A stretch of 64,000 nt of DNA from assembly GCA_026874595.1 (NCBI GenBank), contig CM049320.1, forward strand, positions 53,473,070-53,537,069, in the 5' to 3' direction. Below are positions 11,873 to 26,032 of the stretch, in pieces (the first letter of the stretch is position 1; every line of letters begins with the position of its first letter). The notes beneath the pieces are model-generated. The model was given only the letters and a program-made list of their open reading frames with translations, searched no databases and was not told where the DNA came from. Source of the DNA: Sipunculus nudus (lineage: Eukaryota > Annelida > Sipuncula > Golfingiida > Sipunculidae). Position numbers and translations under genes: made by a program.

Positions 11873-12980
11873 ATCGAGTCACAAACCAGATGAAGTTGTA
11901 GCCCTGAGATCGAATATGATACAGATCGTCACCTAATCAATACTAAATATATATATAAGATACCATGTATAATACACGTGATATACAGTATGTTACTTCA
12001 TTACTAAATTGTAACCTGTTTAATTTCAGGTTGTTTTTTTTTGTGGGTTTAATATCCGGTTAACGTCAAAAATAAATTTTCGATGAATCATTTGCAAGTT
12101 CTCGGGTATTTTTTTATCTCTTGTGAGTCCAGGTCCTCTTGTGTAGTAATTCTGTATTATAAAAATAATACTTGTCTGCTTTACGAAATAAGATATATGA
12201 AGTCGGAGAAACATAAAATCGCTACACAACAGGTGAAGCAACAAGTCTTGTACGATGTTTGTATGGCTGTTACAGCTGATAAGCTTTGGTTAGCGATTCG
12301 AACGTATTCCAGTCCAAACACTGCGACGGTCGAACTAATCTCTGATTCCGTGTCAACATATCCCATTATTGCGTAAAGCGTTCTGGCTAAGGAAGGGTAC
12401 GGTGTATCGATCTGTAAAATAAGAAATAAGATAAACATAACAGCAGTTGAGAATTAATTAAAGGAGCCCAATCACCTATAAAGCATGTTAAGATAACACG
12501 AGAAAAAAGCTTCTTCCCTTTATAATAAATCTGTACCTGCCAAAATGTGTGCTTGATTCCCTTTGATTACTTCTGTGAAAGAGTGTTAAAAACAGTGGAC
12601 CGGGCGCGACAGCAGGTGTCAACATAAACACAGTGCGTTGGGCCGTGTCCAGCGCGAAGCCACAACACGGGTCAATCAGGAGATGCCCTGACTGACTTGG
12701 CCCAAAATTATAATACATGTTCCAGCTGGCTGAAACACCACGTATTGCCCCTCTTAATCGGACCTCTAGTCACGTGACCTTGTTATGGTAAACAGTGGAC
12801 TCTGTTTACCAACACGAAGAGCCATAACAAGGTGTTTAACAGCCGCTCGGATAGTTTTACTGGGAAACAGTTGTATAAAGCAAAAATGAACTGATAGTGT
12901 GAAAGAACAGGCATAATATTACTCCTGATAATGCCCCTTTAACATACGAATGTTGTAGTCTGTTAAGTCGCTTATTGGAA
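11873..12980. other. Non-coding stretch
   Basis: An open frame at 12083-12376 (+) and two on the minus strand have no recognisable content. A short inverted repeat involving CCTTGTTATGG and its complement occurs near 12777-12832. Nothing else can be supported. Confidence 0.4.
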
Positions 12981-12987
12981 CTCTCTT

Positions 12988-13080
<93 letters not shown>
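12981..13080. repeat. Compound (CT)n(AT)n microsatellite
   Basis: About 13 CT units pass directly into more than 35 AT units. The tract ends 30 bases before the first 9.6-kb unit. Confidence 0.95.
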
Positions 13081-13082
<2 letters not shown>

Positions 13083-16023
13083 GAGTGGGGATTGTATTTC
13101 AAATGTTAATGTCTTTAACATTGCAATGTTTGGCAAGCGTCTCGAAATATATTCAACACGAAAATTTTCAATTATTTAAACTGTAGGTATATCAACAAAG
13201 AATGCGTAATAATTCTTACTTTTTCTTAATTGCCTTATAATACTTATTACCTTGCTTTCAAATTATTTGTAGTCTCATTAGAGCTATAGGTGATGAATAC
13301 AGACAAAAAAATGCCTGTTTTTTTTTTTGCTTTGTGTTATACAATGCCGAGTGCATTATTAAACACATTTTTTTATGACTTTAGAAATTAATCTTGAATA
13401 AAGTACCATTTTATAATCGTCAGCCCTATCCTGTTTCATTTGCATTCTTGCAAGCCAGGCACATTTATCTGGTTCCTGCAAAAAGAATGAATGGATGGGT
13501 AACCAGTATATTCTTATTTGGTAAGACAATTAATTGATTAATGTAACTCCAGGTTAGTTAGAGGACGCCTTTAACGAATGTGTAATTAAGCGTAACCACA
13601 CCTTGTGAGGCCTTGTTCTGTTCCTCATGTCAACATGTATTGAAAATCCCAATAATAAAGTTTCCAAAACAAAATATAAACATAATCAAAATAGAATGCA
13701 TATGTGTGCATTGGATTACAATGATGTATCAATATAATTAATAAGTAACCTTGACAATTCAATGTGTATTATTACCGCTTGACAATTTGCGATTTAATTA
13801 CAAAATGTATAACTCTGGAATAACTCACCGTGTTGAAACACGTTATATAAACTTACCTTTTAAAAGGAAAATTCCTGTGAAATTCTTTCATTTGCTCTAT
13901 TGCTAGCCAGACAGATGTATCTTGTCACTACAAAAAGGAATGCATGTGTTTATTAAGTAAAGTCTGTGCTTGGTAATAATTAGTCAATTATATAACACCG
14001 AGTTATTAGAGAACACCTTCAGTCATTGTACAATCGGGGCAATGCCCCCCCCCCCCCGGTCGCATCCAGGACTCCCCGTCCTCTAGGAATTGCACTAAGT
14101 CTGATACTTATTAACTTTTCAAAAGCACTTTCACGATACTCCTGTCACGGATATCCACAGACTTGGGACTTATTTCTACATTTCATTATGTTTAATCCTG
14201 TTTTATCCTAATAAATATTATATATTTTTTTTTCATTTTGTGCAACTGATATTTCTAATTGGAATTAAAACATTACTCTGCTGTGTGGAATCATTGTGAA
14301 TTATGGTGTTTATACACAATCACTCACAGACACATTTATATGCATCGAATTTCCTTTGCTATATATATCCAGTGGCGGATTCAGAGCGTTCGTGCGCCCC
14401 CCCCCCCCCCACCCCCAAAGATATATTTATTTTATTTATTATCCCAATTTTCGTGATTCATTTCCATATTTTAGGTTGTTTTTATTAATGAGCAATCATA
14501 TTTTACTTAAGTTATCCACAGTGTATAACTTTCAAACGCATCATTTTAGGATATTTATGAACAATTGCAGAACAGCTGCAGAGCGGCAGGCCCTGGTTGG
14601 GGTCGACCGTGAACAATCTCACGGTTTCTCTGCTGATCCCGGTACTCGAATTCACGATATTTGCTCTGCGAAGTCCTGTGTGCTGTCGAGACCACGGATA
14701 TAATTATAAAACGCTCCCACATGGTAGAGCACTATCACATGGATGTATTGAATTTATGTAATGTTATCAATGCAAATTATGTTACCTTCTCTCGTTTTAA
14801 ATATCTTTGTAAGCTCTGAATTAGATTACTACCAAAATTAATGTGCTTTGGCCGTTAAGTGTTGTATTAAATTTAGCTGGGCGTCATGGCCAGTGGCTCA
14901 CCTGTTCCGATTCCCAACACTGGAATGTTGCAAATATCTAAACAGTAAACTCCATCCTGAACAGATTTTTTCTTGATCTAAACTTAATGCTGCCCGGTCT
15001 CCAATTGGAATGTAACCGAACATACCGGTGGAATATTACCTCTTCCTTCGTTCACACTACAGCGAAGAATATGAAACTGCTTTTAGGATTTTGAAGAAAA
15101 ATCAAGCACACACAGCTGGCAGTCTAATCTGAGGCGGAGATGTAATAAGTCAAAATATTCATGTGTCGTATTATGTTTGTACATTATTCATGAGGAAACA
15201 TGTTTGTATGAATTCAGTTATGTTGAAACTTTTGCTCTGTACTTTTCTCATTTGATCAGATATACGTACACATGCTAAATTTAATTAAAGTATTAGACAG
15301 TATGTAATACATTCTTTTGAATGTTGCAAGCTGACTCGCTTGTGATACATTTTTATGAATGCACAAAATGGACACTGATCAGTTCTTAGTGTCATGAGAC
15401 TAAGGCTTGGCAGGTAACGGATCGGTCGGTGTCATTGTTCGAATGAAAACAATAGAAAACCGGTTCTCGACTGGAAATCAAATGCAACCAAGGCAACCCA
15501 GGCAATTCTTAACTGCAAGGCAATTCATGACCTGATATTATACGATAATATTATGAACGTCGTATTATATGAGCCGATACATGTATATTAATCAATATCA
15601 CATAAGCCGATGCTATATTTCATACTTATATTTTAACAGCATTGGAAACAAACGTAAGAAGATGTAGCTTTTAATCGAATCACAGATGCGCATCTGCAAA
15701 TAAATTAATTATGCTGTGAAGGTAAGAATAATCACTTCCGACCGTGCTATAAGTTACGAGCAGGAACTGGACTTAGCTTTTTCAATCGGGTGCATAAAAC
15801 GGACAATCGCTTATTTATATTCCACAAAATTAGGGCATGAATTATATCAGAATTATATGAGATCCAACACAGGCAAATGATGATAAACTGGTGGAGGTTT
15901 CATTGGGCAAAAATGTGGTTCCACACAATCTTTGATTTATACACACTCAAAGTATAGCATGGTTACAATATTATGCACTACAGCCTGAGTCATGGGAAAG
16001 AGGATTACTTGGGTTAATAGGGT

Positions 16024-16028
16024 AAAAA
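16024..16028 (-). terminator. RNA polymerase III terminator of tRNA-Val, copy 1
   Basis: A run of five T on the minus strand starts two bases after the discriminator base of the tRNA. The same run follows the tRNA in copies 2 and 3. Confidence 0.7.
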
Positions 16029-16030
16029 CG

Positions 16031-16103
16031 TGGTTTCGCTGGGGTTCGAACCCAGAAACTTTCGCGTGTGAGGCGAACGTGATAGCCACTACACTACGAA
16101 ACC
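16031..16103 (-). tRNA. tRNA-Val (anticodon CAC), unit copy 1
   Basis: The 73-nt minus-strand sequence folds by eye into a full cloverleaf. The acceptor stem GGTTTCG pairs perfectly with CGAAACC, the D arm has GTGTAGTGGCTATCAC, and the anticodon arm is TTCGC-CTCACAC-GCGAA with CAC in place. The T arm CTGGG-TTCGAAC-CCCAG contains a normal B box, and the discriminator is A. It matches the animal tRNA-Val(CAC) pattern, and a T5 terminator follows. It looks functional. Confidence 0.93.
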
Positions 16104-16428
16104 GCCCGATAACGATTGAAGTTCACACAAACCCTAACTGGGACCATATTCTTCCTCAAATATCAACGATATAGGATTATTCAAGATCAAGTCAAAGTGT
16201 CGTATGTATATTGCAGATCATGGTCAAACGTGATAGGAGAAAAAGTTTATATCAAGTAAAAAGAAACCGGAAAATTCTTCAAAAATTATGAGTAATATCA
16301 ATGAAATGCCTGAATTAAGATTGCCTTCAAATTTAAACATGCATAAATAATAAACTTTATTGGAACTGATCGTAAAACATTTTTTTTTAATTTGATATCA
16401 TAGACCCATGCCATAGACCTGATAAGTT

Positions 16429-16503
16429 GGCTCGTTGCTTGGTCTAGTGGTATGATTGTCGCTTCGTGTGCCAGAGGTGCCGGGTTCAATTGCCGGACGA
16501 GCC
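16429..16503 (+). pseudogene. tRNA-Pro-like relic, unit copy 1
   Basis: The ends GGCTCGT and ACGAGCC pair and the order of elements follows animal tRNA-Pro. However, three bases (CTT) are inserted before the D arm, two anticodon-stem pairs are broken, the conserved T-stem closing pair is G:G, and the anticodon position reads CGT rather than a proline anticodon. Copies 2 and 3 have further acceptor changes. A tRNA pseudogene or the head of a SINE. Confidence 0.6.
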
Positions 16504-16894
16504 CCATGTTTTGGAGCAAAGGCGTCGATTTGTTGCAAATAGTGGAGCGTCTCAGCTGGGGAAAGAAACACGAGAGAGGGAGAGAGAGAGAGCGGGGGGG
16601 GGGGGGAGGGGTCTCCCTTTCACACGTTTTTCTATTATATATTTTAAAACAAAACTTGGGTAAAAAATTAATACATTTATAATATATTTAATTGATGTGC
16701 CTGTATCAAACACAAACAACTTTATTAATTACAAAATGTTGGACTGGAAATGTAAAAAAAAAAATTAGTATTAAAATTAGTATTAAACAAGTTTGCCCAA
16801 AAGAAATGTGTACACTTTACACAAATGAGTCCAAGGCAAAAAGTAATTACAAAAAAGTCACAATTACGGAATCATGGATTTACACCAAACTTTC

Positions 16895-18995
16895 TTACTC
16901 GAAGTTGCCGAAAATATTTCGACGGGTGTTTGATCTACAAGCAAATTCCTTGGCCAGGGAGTGCATGTTTAGATCCTCAAGGACTGTGGGGTGTACGTGG
17001 CACAAGGCGACGGAGTTAAGACGCTGTTGACTCATCGTGCTGCGTAACCAAGTCTTCAGCCGTCGGAGTGCTGAAAAGCTCCGCTCACAGGATGTGGATG
17101 TCACAGGACACACAAGCAAGACTTTCAGAAGGATCTCCACTTGCGAAAATAACGCACGCACCTCTGGATGCATACCCTGGAATGCAATCTTAATTTCATG
17201 CAATGTTTTTGCATCTGTTTTTTGCCGGAACATGCTCAGCTGGACGGATAGTGATTCCTTCTTGAATTCAGGGTACCTCTCGACCAGAGACATCTGATCT
17301 GAGTCGATTTTGCCTTTGATCAAAATCTGTTCAAGCTGGTTGTATGTCTGCAGGCCTTGGTTTGAGCTGCCGAACCGTTCCTGTAGCTCTGTCACCATGC
17401 GATCCAGGAAGAGGAAGTACTGTTGTCTGAAGTGTTGCTCTGGGCTGTCATGGTGGAATTGACTGTCTGACCCGCCTGCTCGTTTAGGACATTTCTCCTT
17501 CTAGGGAGGCACAAGGGATCCAGTTCGTATAGTTCCACTTTGGCAGATGCTTGGGAAAATATATCCTTGAAATTCTCTTCACTCCTCCAAGACTTCAGCT
17601 GTGCTGTGCACACATTTGTTGCCCCTATCTGTCCTTGAAGGAGAGCATTTAAGTGACATCAACAAACAGAGCAGCAGCAGAATAATAATAATAATAATGA
17701 TAATAATAGTACTTATCAGTATTATGATTGTTATTATCATCTAAAAAGGAAATCCAATACACCCTTATCACTCAAAGGAGCTAGTTCTAAAAATAACACA
17801 TTTCCGTACTCCGAAATGGCTAAAAAATCGGTTGCATTCAGTTTTCAAATGGTCGTATCGCATTAAGCAAAATGATAATAATAAAAATCTCGATAATACA
17901 TGGGAATAATGCACATTGCTTAACCCTGAGTTATCACATTATGCTTGCGTTATTGCAAATTCAACTTAGTTTTCTATTCTACTTTAAACTGATTTACTTC
18001 AAAAATTGTGTGGGCATAATATTTTAAAAGAGCATCTTGCCTGAGATATTTGCTGACTAGGCTTGACAGGAACTGTTCAACTGCTCGAGTATTGCAATTG
18101 GACCTGCTGCCATCACCAATGCCAAGAGAGTAGATCCCTTCTCAAACCTATCAACACACTTAATGCTGCCATTTCCTGCAGGCTCCCCAAAACCGCCGGG
18201 TAGTTTTCAAGGACTGAAGTGATGGCCGGAAGCCGACACAACCATCTGGTTGGGCAAAGAGGTCTGATGCTCTTTCTGTTCGACGGAAGGTGATCTGTAT
18301 CACTGGACTCTGATGACCTAGATGCAATGTCTTGAAATATTGCCTGAAATTCAAGATGAAATTAATAAATAAGCGCATTTTTAACTGTTTTACTAATGTT
18401 TGAAACTTTTATAACAGAGGGTTTATTTAAGACTCACCAAGAACTTTTCTGTGCCTTTTTTTCAGTTATTAAACCCGTCCTTTATGAAGGCTGGCTCTTT
18501 GCACTTGCTAAGGTCTAACAACCCCATGGCGTCAGCTCGCCTGCAATAAAAACAAAGGACTTTTTTGCTGTCATGTTGGTAATCAAGCCATGAAAATTGA
18601 CTGAACCACTTTCTCTGAAAGTAGACCCTTTGGGTCTTTGTTTCTTTAGGAGGAATGAGGGAGCAGTCTGAGGGATGGTTTGGTACATCTCCAAAGACAA
18701 GATCATGGCCTTCTACGGTAGAGCTTGTTGTCGGTATTACAGAGCATTCTGGTCTCTGCTGATTTCCCTCACTCGGAATTTCATCAATGCACGAACGTGA
18801 AGAACTTTCCTTGTCACTAGTATCACCTTTGTCATCTCTGGATGATCTAGCGATATCTTCATTTGTCTTCTCATTGTTCTTTTCTTTGATGGCGGTTGTA
18901 AAAAAATGTGTAATCTTGGAGTATTTCCTCTGCTTTTCCTCCATATTTGCCTTCTCGAACTGATGTAGGCGTACAACGTTGACAGTAATTGACAA
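16895..18995 (-). pseudogene. ZMYM/hAT-type transposase relic, unit copy 1
   Basis: Read on the minus strand, the N-terminal exon (18995 to ~18437) has a Lys/Ser-rich lead and then a TTF-type zinc finger (YFQRKWFSQFSWLDY, CFYCRRADAMG, FIKDGFNN). It ends at a GTGAGT donor. After a short intron the next part (18357 down) has LCPTRWLCRLPA..LENYPAVL, typical of these transposases. The C-terminus (17398-16895) has TSTSCERSFSALRRLKTWLRS, the hAT dimerisation region. The long catalytic DUF4371-like part between zinc finger and CPTRW is missing, so this is an internally deleted copy. A Trp codon after DGFNN has become TGA, and all copies share a frameshift near 17500. Confidence 0.8.
17680..17708. 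repeat. (AAT)n microsatellite
   Basis: AAT trinucleotides with one ATG interruption inside the transposase relic; also present in the other two units. Confidence 0.9.
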
Positions 18996-19949
18996 CTGAA
19001 TTAACTATTTTCAATCTTCAAAACATTGGTTGGTACGGTGCTCTCGGTGAGCTACGGGCTTCTTCATTAACATATGCTTTGAGCATTTAACAGATTACAG
19101 GTTATACTGTAGAGGTATGAATTATCAATGCCTTAACAAATGTGTATGAATTCACCGTTTTCACTGCTGAATGTAAGGGTCTGGAAGTGTAGATAACGTC
19201 GTATACAATTGCTGAACAAAGCATGGGGACCAAAACTCAAGTGATTCATACAAGAAGTCCACTGTACGCCCGGCATGGAACTATTGTAGAGTAATCAGTG
19301 GAGAGGCGATATATACTGCTGGTGTGACTGTATTAACAGGAAAAAAAAACAATGTGCTGTTTAGCAATAAAGTAAGAATTCTGACGGTAGATTTTAATAT
19401 TGAATCATGCCAAGTCTATATAATTTAGCGGAAACTGACATTTTACCGACAGTTGCAACTAACCACTCCGCAGTTAAGTTTAAATCAGTAAATCTTCTTA
19501 CCGATTCTCAGCGAGGTCCTTGTTTTGGCGTTTAAAGTGTTCGCTGTTAGCTGGCCGTGTTTATATTGATTCTTTAAGAAAGAGAACTAATAAATTGAGA
19601 CAAGAATGGTATTAAGAAAAACAAGATGAGCACATATGAAATTGATTGGAATATCAACAGTTTACCATAATAGAGTCTATAAAAAGGCGCATAAAGCGGG
19701 GGGGGGGCGGACTTGGGGACGACAAACAGCACATAGCTAGAGAATATATTATAAAGTATAGGGAATAAGAAAGGATACAGGTTCCGACATAAGTTTGCAT
19801 ATAGAAATAACAAGTGACCCAGGGGTCATGACGCTCAGCTGACCAGGAAGACATTGACAAAAGTAATTTTATCATCTGAATGTCAAATTTGAATGAAATA
19901 CTTTTTCCAAACTTGACCTTTTGTATAAAATCATCCAATATTCATTGGG

Positions 19950-22717
19950 GTACTATGGAGCTCTGTAGCATGAAGGATATGGGTAACAGACACCTATTTT
20001 CAAGTTTTACAAGATGACTTTTCAGGGGTCTCCCAGCATGTCAAAAAATAAAATTCTAGGTCCAGTTATTATGATTTGTGCCCTGTTAACAAATCCAAAT
20101 GTTTATTCTGGGGGGTATTTCAAAGCCGCATAGGATGAAGGATATGGGCAACAGAGATGTGATTTCAGGTGCACAAGGAGACTTTTCAGGGGCCTCCCAG
20201 CATATCAAGAAAGGAGATTCTTGGTCAAGTCATTATAATTTGTGCTCTGTTAACAGATGACCAAATCTTTATTCTGGGGAGTACTTCGGAGCCCCAGAGC
20301 ATGAAGGACATGGGTAACAGGGACCTTATTTCGGGTTTCCATGTAGACCTTTTATGGGCTTCCCTGGAGGTGAGGACAGAAGATTCTAGGTCCAGTCATT
20401 ATGATTTGTGCCCTGTTTACAGATGACCAAATGTTTAAAGATCACAAAAGTAGAGAAAAAAAATCGTAAAAAAAAAAATATAGGTGGCGCCACCAATCTC
20501 CAGAAATTGATTAAACACTCCATGATCAATATCCATGCAAAGAATCATGGTGATTAATGCATTAGTTGTTCAGATACTTGAGCTTTTGTATTAAATTTTG
20601 CATTATTCTGGGGGTACTTCAGAACCCCATAGCTCGAAGAATATAGGTCACAGTGACGTAATTTCAGGTTAACAAGGAGAATTTCCATAGACCTCCCAGG
20701 ATTTCAAGTAAGAAGATTCCCGGTCTAGCGGTTACGATTTGTGCCCTGTTAACAGACAGACGCCTGGATGGCCGGACGGACGACGGACAAAAAGTGATCC
20801 CTACAGCTCAGATGACTTTCAGTCAGCTGAGCTAAAAATTGAAAAAATACAGGTGGCGCCACCAGAATGCAGAAACTGATGAAACATTTCATGATCAATA
20901 TCCATGCAAAGATTCATATTGATCAATATAATAATTGTTCAGATACTTGAGCTTTTGTATCAAATTTTCCGTTATTCTGGGGGGGTACTTCGGAGCCCCA
21001 TAGCTCAGAGGTTATGGGTAACAGAGACCTAATTTCAAGTTTTTAAGGAAACTTTTCATGGGCCTCTCAGCATGTCAAGAGAGAAGATTCTAGGTCCAGT
21101 TGTTACGATTTGTGCCATGTTAACAGATGACCGCATCTTATGAGGTCTCAAAAATAGAAAAAAAAAATCGTAAAAAATAAAAAAAATACAGGTGGCGCCA
21201 CCATACTGCAGAAACTGATGACACATTCCATGATCAATATCCATGCAAAGAATCATGGTGATCACTGCAATAGTTGTTTAGATACTTGAGCTTTTGTATC
21301 AAATTGTCCATTATTCTGAGGGATACTTCAGATGACTTACAGTCAGCTGAGCTAAAAACACTTAATGGTCAATATCCATGCAAAGAATCATGATGATCTC
21401 CGTAATAGTTGTTCAGATACTTCAGCTTTTGTATCAAATTTTCCATTATTCTGAGGGATACTTCAGAGTCCTATAGCTTGAAGGATATGGGTAACAGAGA
21501 CCTAATTTCAAGTTTCCACAGGCACTCTTCATGGGCCTCCTTGCATGACAAGAATGAAGGTTCTAGGTCCAGTTGTTGCAATTTGTACCCTCTTGATAGA
21601 TAACATAGGTGGCGCCACCAGTCTGCAGGAACTGATGGAACATCTCATAATCAATATGTATGCCAAAAATCATGACCATCAGTGATGCAGTTATTGAGAT
21701 ATTGAAGTTTTTGTATGAAATTTTTGACTACTCTGGGGGGGGGGGGTACTTTGGGGCCCCATAGCTCGAAGGATATGGTTAACAGAGACCTTATTTCTGG
21801 TTTCCAAGGATATTTTTCATGGACCTCTCAGTGTGTCAAGAATGAAGATTCTAGGTCCAGTCGTTACGATTTGTGCCATGCTAACAGATGACAGCATCCT
21901 TAAAGGTCTCTAAAATAGAGGAAAAAATCGTAAAAAAATCGAACAATAAAGGTGGCACCACCATTCTGCAGGAAGTGATGACACATCTCATGATCAATAG
22001 TTATGCCACAAGTCATGACCATCAGTCAAGTAGTTAATGAGATATTGAAGTTTTGGTATGAAATTTTTTACTTTTCTTGGGGATATTTTGGGGCTCCATA
22101 GCTCGAAGAATATGGGTAACAGAGACCTAATTTCTGGTTTCCATGGATACTTTTCATAGGTCTCTCAGTGTGTCAAGAATGAAGATTCTAGGTCCAGTCT
22201 TTACGATTTGTGCCTTGTTAACAGATGTTTATATTTTGAAAGGTCTCAAAAATAGAGAAAAAAATTCGTAAAAAAATTGAACGATACAGGTGGCGCCACC
22301 AGTCTACAGGAAGTGATGGAACATCTCATGATCAATATGTATGACAAAAATCATGACCATCAGTCAAGTATTTAATGGGATATTGAAGTTTTTGTTTGAA
22401 ATTTTTTACTTTTCTGGGGGGTAGTTTGGGGCCACATAGCTGAAAGGATATGGGTAACAGAGACCTAATTTCTGGTTTCCATGGAGACTTTTCATAGGTC
22501 TCACAGTGTGTCGAGAATGAAGATTCTAAGTCCAGGCATTACGATTTGTGCCTTGTTAACAGATGTTCGCATTTTTAAAGGTCTCAAAAATAGAGAAAAA
22601 AATTATTAAAAAATCGAAAAATACAGGTGGCGCCACCAGTCTTCAGGAACTGATGGAACCTTTCATTATCAATATGTATGCCAAAAATCATGACCATCAG
22701 TCAAGTAGTTAATGAGA
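19950..22717. repeat. 340-bp satellite array, unit copy 1
   Basis: Monomers of about 340 bp repeat the same order of words: GGTGGCGCCACC, CATGATCAATAT, CCATAGCTCGAAGGATATGG, TAACAGAGACCTAATTTC, GATTCTAGGTCCAGT, ACGATTTGTGCC. The palindrome GGTGGCGCCACC lies at 20483, 20852, 21191, 21608, 22289 and 22626, with one variant (GGTGGCACCACC) at 21951. Spacings are 369, 339, 417, 343, 338 and 337. Near 20760-20830 the array has GACGGACGACGG followed by CAGTCAGCTGAGCT, the end sequence of a dispersed repeat. Confidence 0.92.
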
Positions 22718-25634
22718 GTCTTTAACATTGCAATGTTTGGCAAGCGTCTCGAAATATATTCAACACGAAAAATTTTTAATTATTTAAACTGTAGGTATAT
22801 CAACAAAGAATGCGTAATAATTCTTACTTTTTCTTAATTGCCTTATAATACTTATTACCTTGCTTTCAAATTATTTGTAGTCTCATTAGAGCTATAGGTG
22901 ATGAATACAGACAAAAAATACCTGTTTTTTTTTTTTTTGCTTTGTGTTACACAATGCCGAGTGCATTATTAAACACATTTTTTGATGACTTTAGAAATTA
23001 ATCTTGAATAAAGTACCATCTTATAATCGTCAGCCCTATCCTGTTTCATTTGCATTCTTGCAAGCCAGGCACATTTATCTGGTTCCTGCAAAAAGAAAGA
23101 ATGGATGGGTAACCAGTATATTCTTATTTGGTAAGACAATTAATTGATTAATGTAACTCCAGGTTAGTTAGAGGACGCCTTTAACGAATGTGTAATTAAG
23201 CGTAACCACACCTTGTGAGGCCTTGTTCTGTTCCTCATGTCAACATGTATTGAAAATCCCAATAATAAAGTTTCCAAAACAAAATATAAACATAATCAAA
23301 ATAGAATGCATATGTGTGCATTGGATTACAATGATGTATCAATATAATTAATAAGTAACCTTGACAATTCAATGTGTATTATTACCGCTTGACAATTTGC
23401 GATTTAATTACAAAATGTATAACTCTGGAATAACTCACCGTGTTGAAACACGTTATATAAACTTACCTTTTAAAAGGAAAATTCCTGTGAAATTCTTTCA
23501 TTTGCTCTATTGCTAGCCAGACAGATGTATCTTGTCACTACAAAAAGGAATGCATGTGTTTATTAAGTAAAGTCTGTGCTTGGTAATAATTAGTCAATTA
23601 TATAACACCGAGTTATTAGAGAACACCTTCAGTCATTGTACAATCGGGGCAATGCCCCCCCCCCCCCCCGGTCGCATCCAGGACTCCCCGTCCTCTAGGA
23701 ATTGCACTAAGTCTGATACTTATTAACTTTTCAAAAGCACTTTCACGATACTCCTGTCACGGATATCCACAGACTTGGGACTTATTTCTACATTTCATTA
23801 TGTTTAATCCTGTTTTATCCTAATAAATATTATATATTTTTTTTTCATTTTGTGCAACTGATATTTCTAATTGGAATTAAAACATTACTCTGCTGTGTGG
23901 AATCATTGTGAATTATGGTGTTTATACACAATCACTCACAGACACATTTATATGCATCGAATTTCCTTTGCTATATATATCCAGTGGCGGATTCAGAGCG
24001 TTCGTGCGCCCCCCCCCCCCAAAGATATATTTATTTTATTTATTATCCCAATTTTCGTGATTCATTTCCATATTTTAGGTTGTTTTTATTAATGAGCAAT
24101 CATATTTTACTTAAGTTATCCACAGTGTATAACTTTCAAACGCATCATTTTAGGATATTTATGAACAATTGCAGAACAGCTGCAGAGCGGCAGGCCCTGG
24201 TTGGGGTCGACCGTGAACAATCTCACGGTTTCTCTGCTGATCCCGGTACTCGAATTCACGATATTTGCTCTGCGAAGTCCTGTGTGCTGTCGAGACCACG
24301 GATATAATTATAAAACGCTCCCACATGGTAGAGCACTATCACATGGATGTATTGAATTTATGTAATGTTATCAATGCAAATTATGTTACCTTCTCTCGTT
24401 TTAAATATCTTTGTAAGCTCTGAATTAGATTACTACCAAAATTAATGTGCTTTGGCCGTTAAGTGTTGTATTAAATTTAGCTGGGCGTCATGGCCAGTGG
24501 CTCACCTGTTCCGATTCCCAACACTGGAATGTTGCAAATATCTAAACAGTAAACTCCATCCTGAACAGATTTTTTCTTGATCTAAACTTAATGCTGCCCG
24601 GTCTCCAATTGGAATGTAACCGAACATACCGGTGGGATATTACCTCTTCCTTCGTTCACACTACAGCGAAGAATATGAAACTGCTTTTAGGATTTTGAAG
24701 AAAAATCAAGCACACACAGCTGGCAGTCTAATCTGAGGCGGAGATGTAATAAGTCAAAATATTCATGTGTCGTATTATGTTTGTACATTATTCATGAGGA
24801 AACATGTTTGTATGAATTCAGTTATGTTGAAACTTTTGCTCTGTACTTTTCTCATTTGATCAGATATACGTACACATGCTAAATTTAATTAAAGTATTAG
24901 ACAGTATGTAATACATTCTTTTGAATGTTGCAAGCTGACTCGCTTGTGATACATTTTTATGAATGCACAAAATGGACACTGATCAGTTCTTAGTGTCATG
25001 AGACTAAGGCTTGGCAGGTAACGGATCGGTCGGTGTCATTGTTCGAATGAAAACAATAGAAAACCGGTTCTCGACTGGAAATCAAATGCAACCAAGGCAA
25101 CCCAGGCAATTCTTAACTGCAAGGCAATTCATGACCTGATATTATACGATAATATTATGAACGTCGTATTATATGAGCCGATACATGTATATTAATCAAT
25201 ATCACATAAGCCGATGCTATATTTCATACTTATATTTTAACAGCATTGGAAACAAACGTAAGAAGATGTAGCTTTTAATCGAATCACAGATGCGCATCTG
25301 CAAATAAATTAATTATGCTGTGAAGGTAAGAATAATCACTTCCGACCGTGCTATAAGTTACGAGCAGGAACTGGACTTAGCTTTTTCAATCGGGTGCATA
25401 TAACGGACAATCGCTTATTTATATTCCACAAAATTAGGGCATGAATTATATCAGAATTATATGAGATCCAACACAGGCAAATGATGATAAACTGGTGGAG
25501 GTTTCATTGGGCAAAAATGTGGTTCCACACAATCTTTGATTTATACACACTCAAAGTATAGCATGGTTACAATATTATGCACTACAGCCTGAGTCATGGG
25601 AAAGAGGATTACTTGGGTTAATAGGGTAAAAACG

Positions 25635-25707
25635 TGGTTTCGCTGGGGTTCGAACCCAGAAACTTTCGCGTGTGAGGCGAACGTGATAGCCACTACACTA
25701 CGAAACC
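25635..25707 (-). tRNA. tRNA-Val (anticodon CAC), unit copy 2
   Basis: Identical by eye to the copy at 16031-16103, including the T5 terminator just beyond its 3' end on the minus strand. Confidence 0.93.
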
Positions 25708-26032
25708 GCCCGATAACGATTGAAGTTCACACAAACGCTAACTGGGACCATATTCTTCCTCAAATATCAACGATATAGGATTATTCAAGATCAAGTCAAA
25801 GTGTCGTATGTATATTGCAGATCATGGTCAAACGTGATAGGAGAAAAAGTTTATATCAAGAAAAAAGAAACCGGAAAATTCTTCAAAAATTATGAGTAAT
25901 ATCAATGAAATGCCTGAATTAAGATTGCCTTCAAATTTAAACATGCATAAATAATGAACTTTATTGGAACTGATCGTAAAACATTTTTTTTTAATTTGAT
26001 ATCATAGACCCATGCCATAGGCCTGATAAGTT

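Larger units (their letters stand above)
13111..22717. repeat. 9.6-kb tandem unit, copy 1
   Basis: The unit starts at GTCTTTAACATTGCAATG, which recurs at 22718 and 32328. In order it holds: about 2.9 kb of unrecognised sequence with poly-C tracts (14045, 14398); a minus-strand tRNA-Val gene; a tRNA-Pro-like relic; a (GA)n/poly-G tract near 16573-16610; a broken minus-strand transposase; an (AAT)n tract at 17680-17708; and the 340-bp satellite. A hAT-like terminus CAGTGGCGGATTC is present at 14370, but I found no partner. At the left edge GTTAATG is shared with the right edge of the unit, a microhomology that could mark where the tandem arose. Confidence 0.95.

Noticed and set aside
14296-14703. 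Plus-strand open frame of 135 codons, repeated in shorter form in copies 2 and 3
   Set aside because: It runs through a poly-C tract whose length varies between copies and shifts the frame; no conserved protein is preserved.
14880-14915. GCTGGGCGTCATGGCCAGTGGCTCACCTG-like start reminiscent of an Alu head (two adjoining parts)
   Set aside because: The match does not continue, there is no dimer or poly-A structure, and Alu is primate-specific.
19690-19705. Poly-G block considered as the missing right terminus of a hAT element starting at 14370
   Set aside because: No CCACTG end and no matching 8-bp flank were found there.
20169-20426. Open frames with repeated MKDMGNRDLISGF peptides within the satellite
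   Set aside because: They are translations of satellite monomers; frames shift between monomers and no start or domain is consistent.
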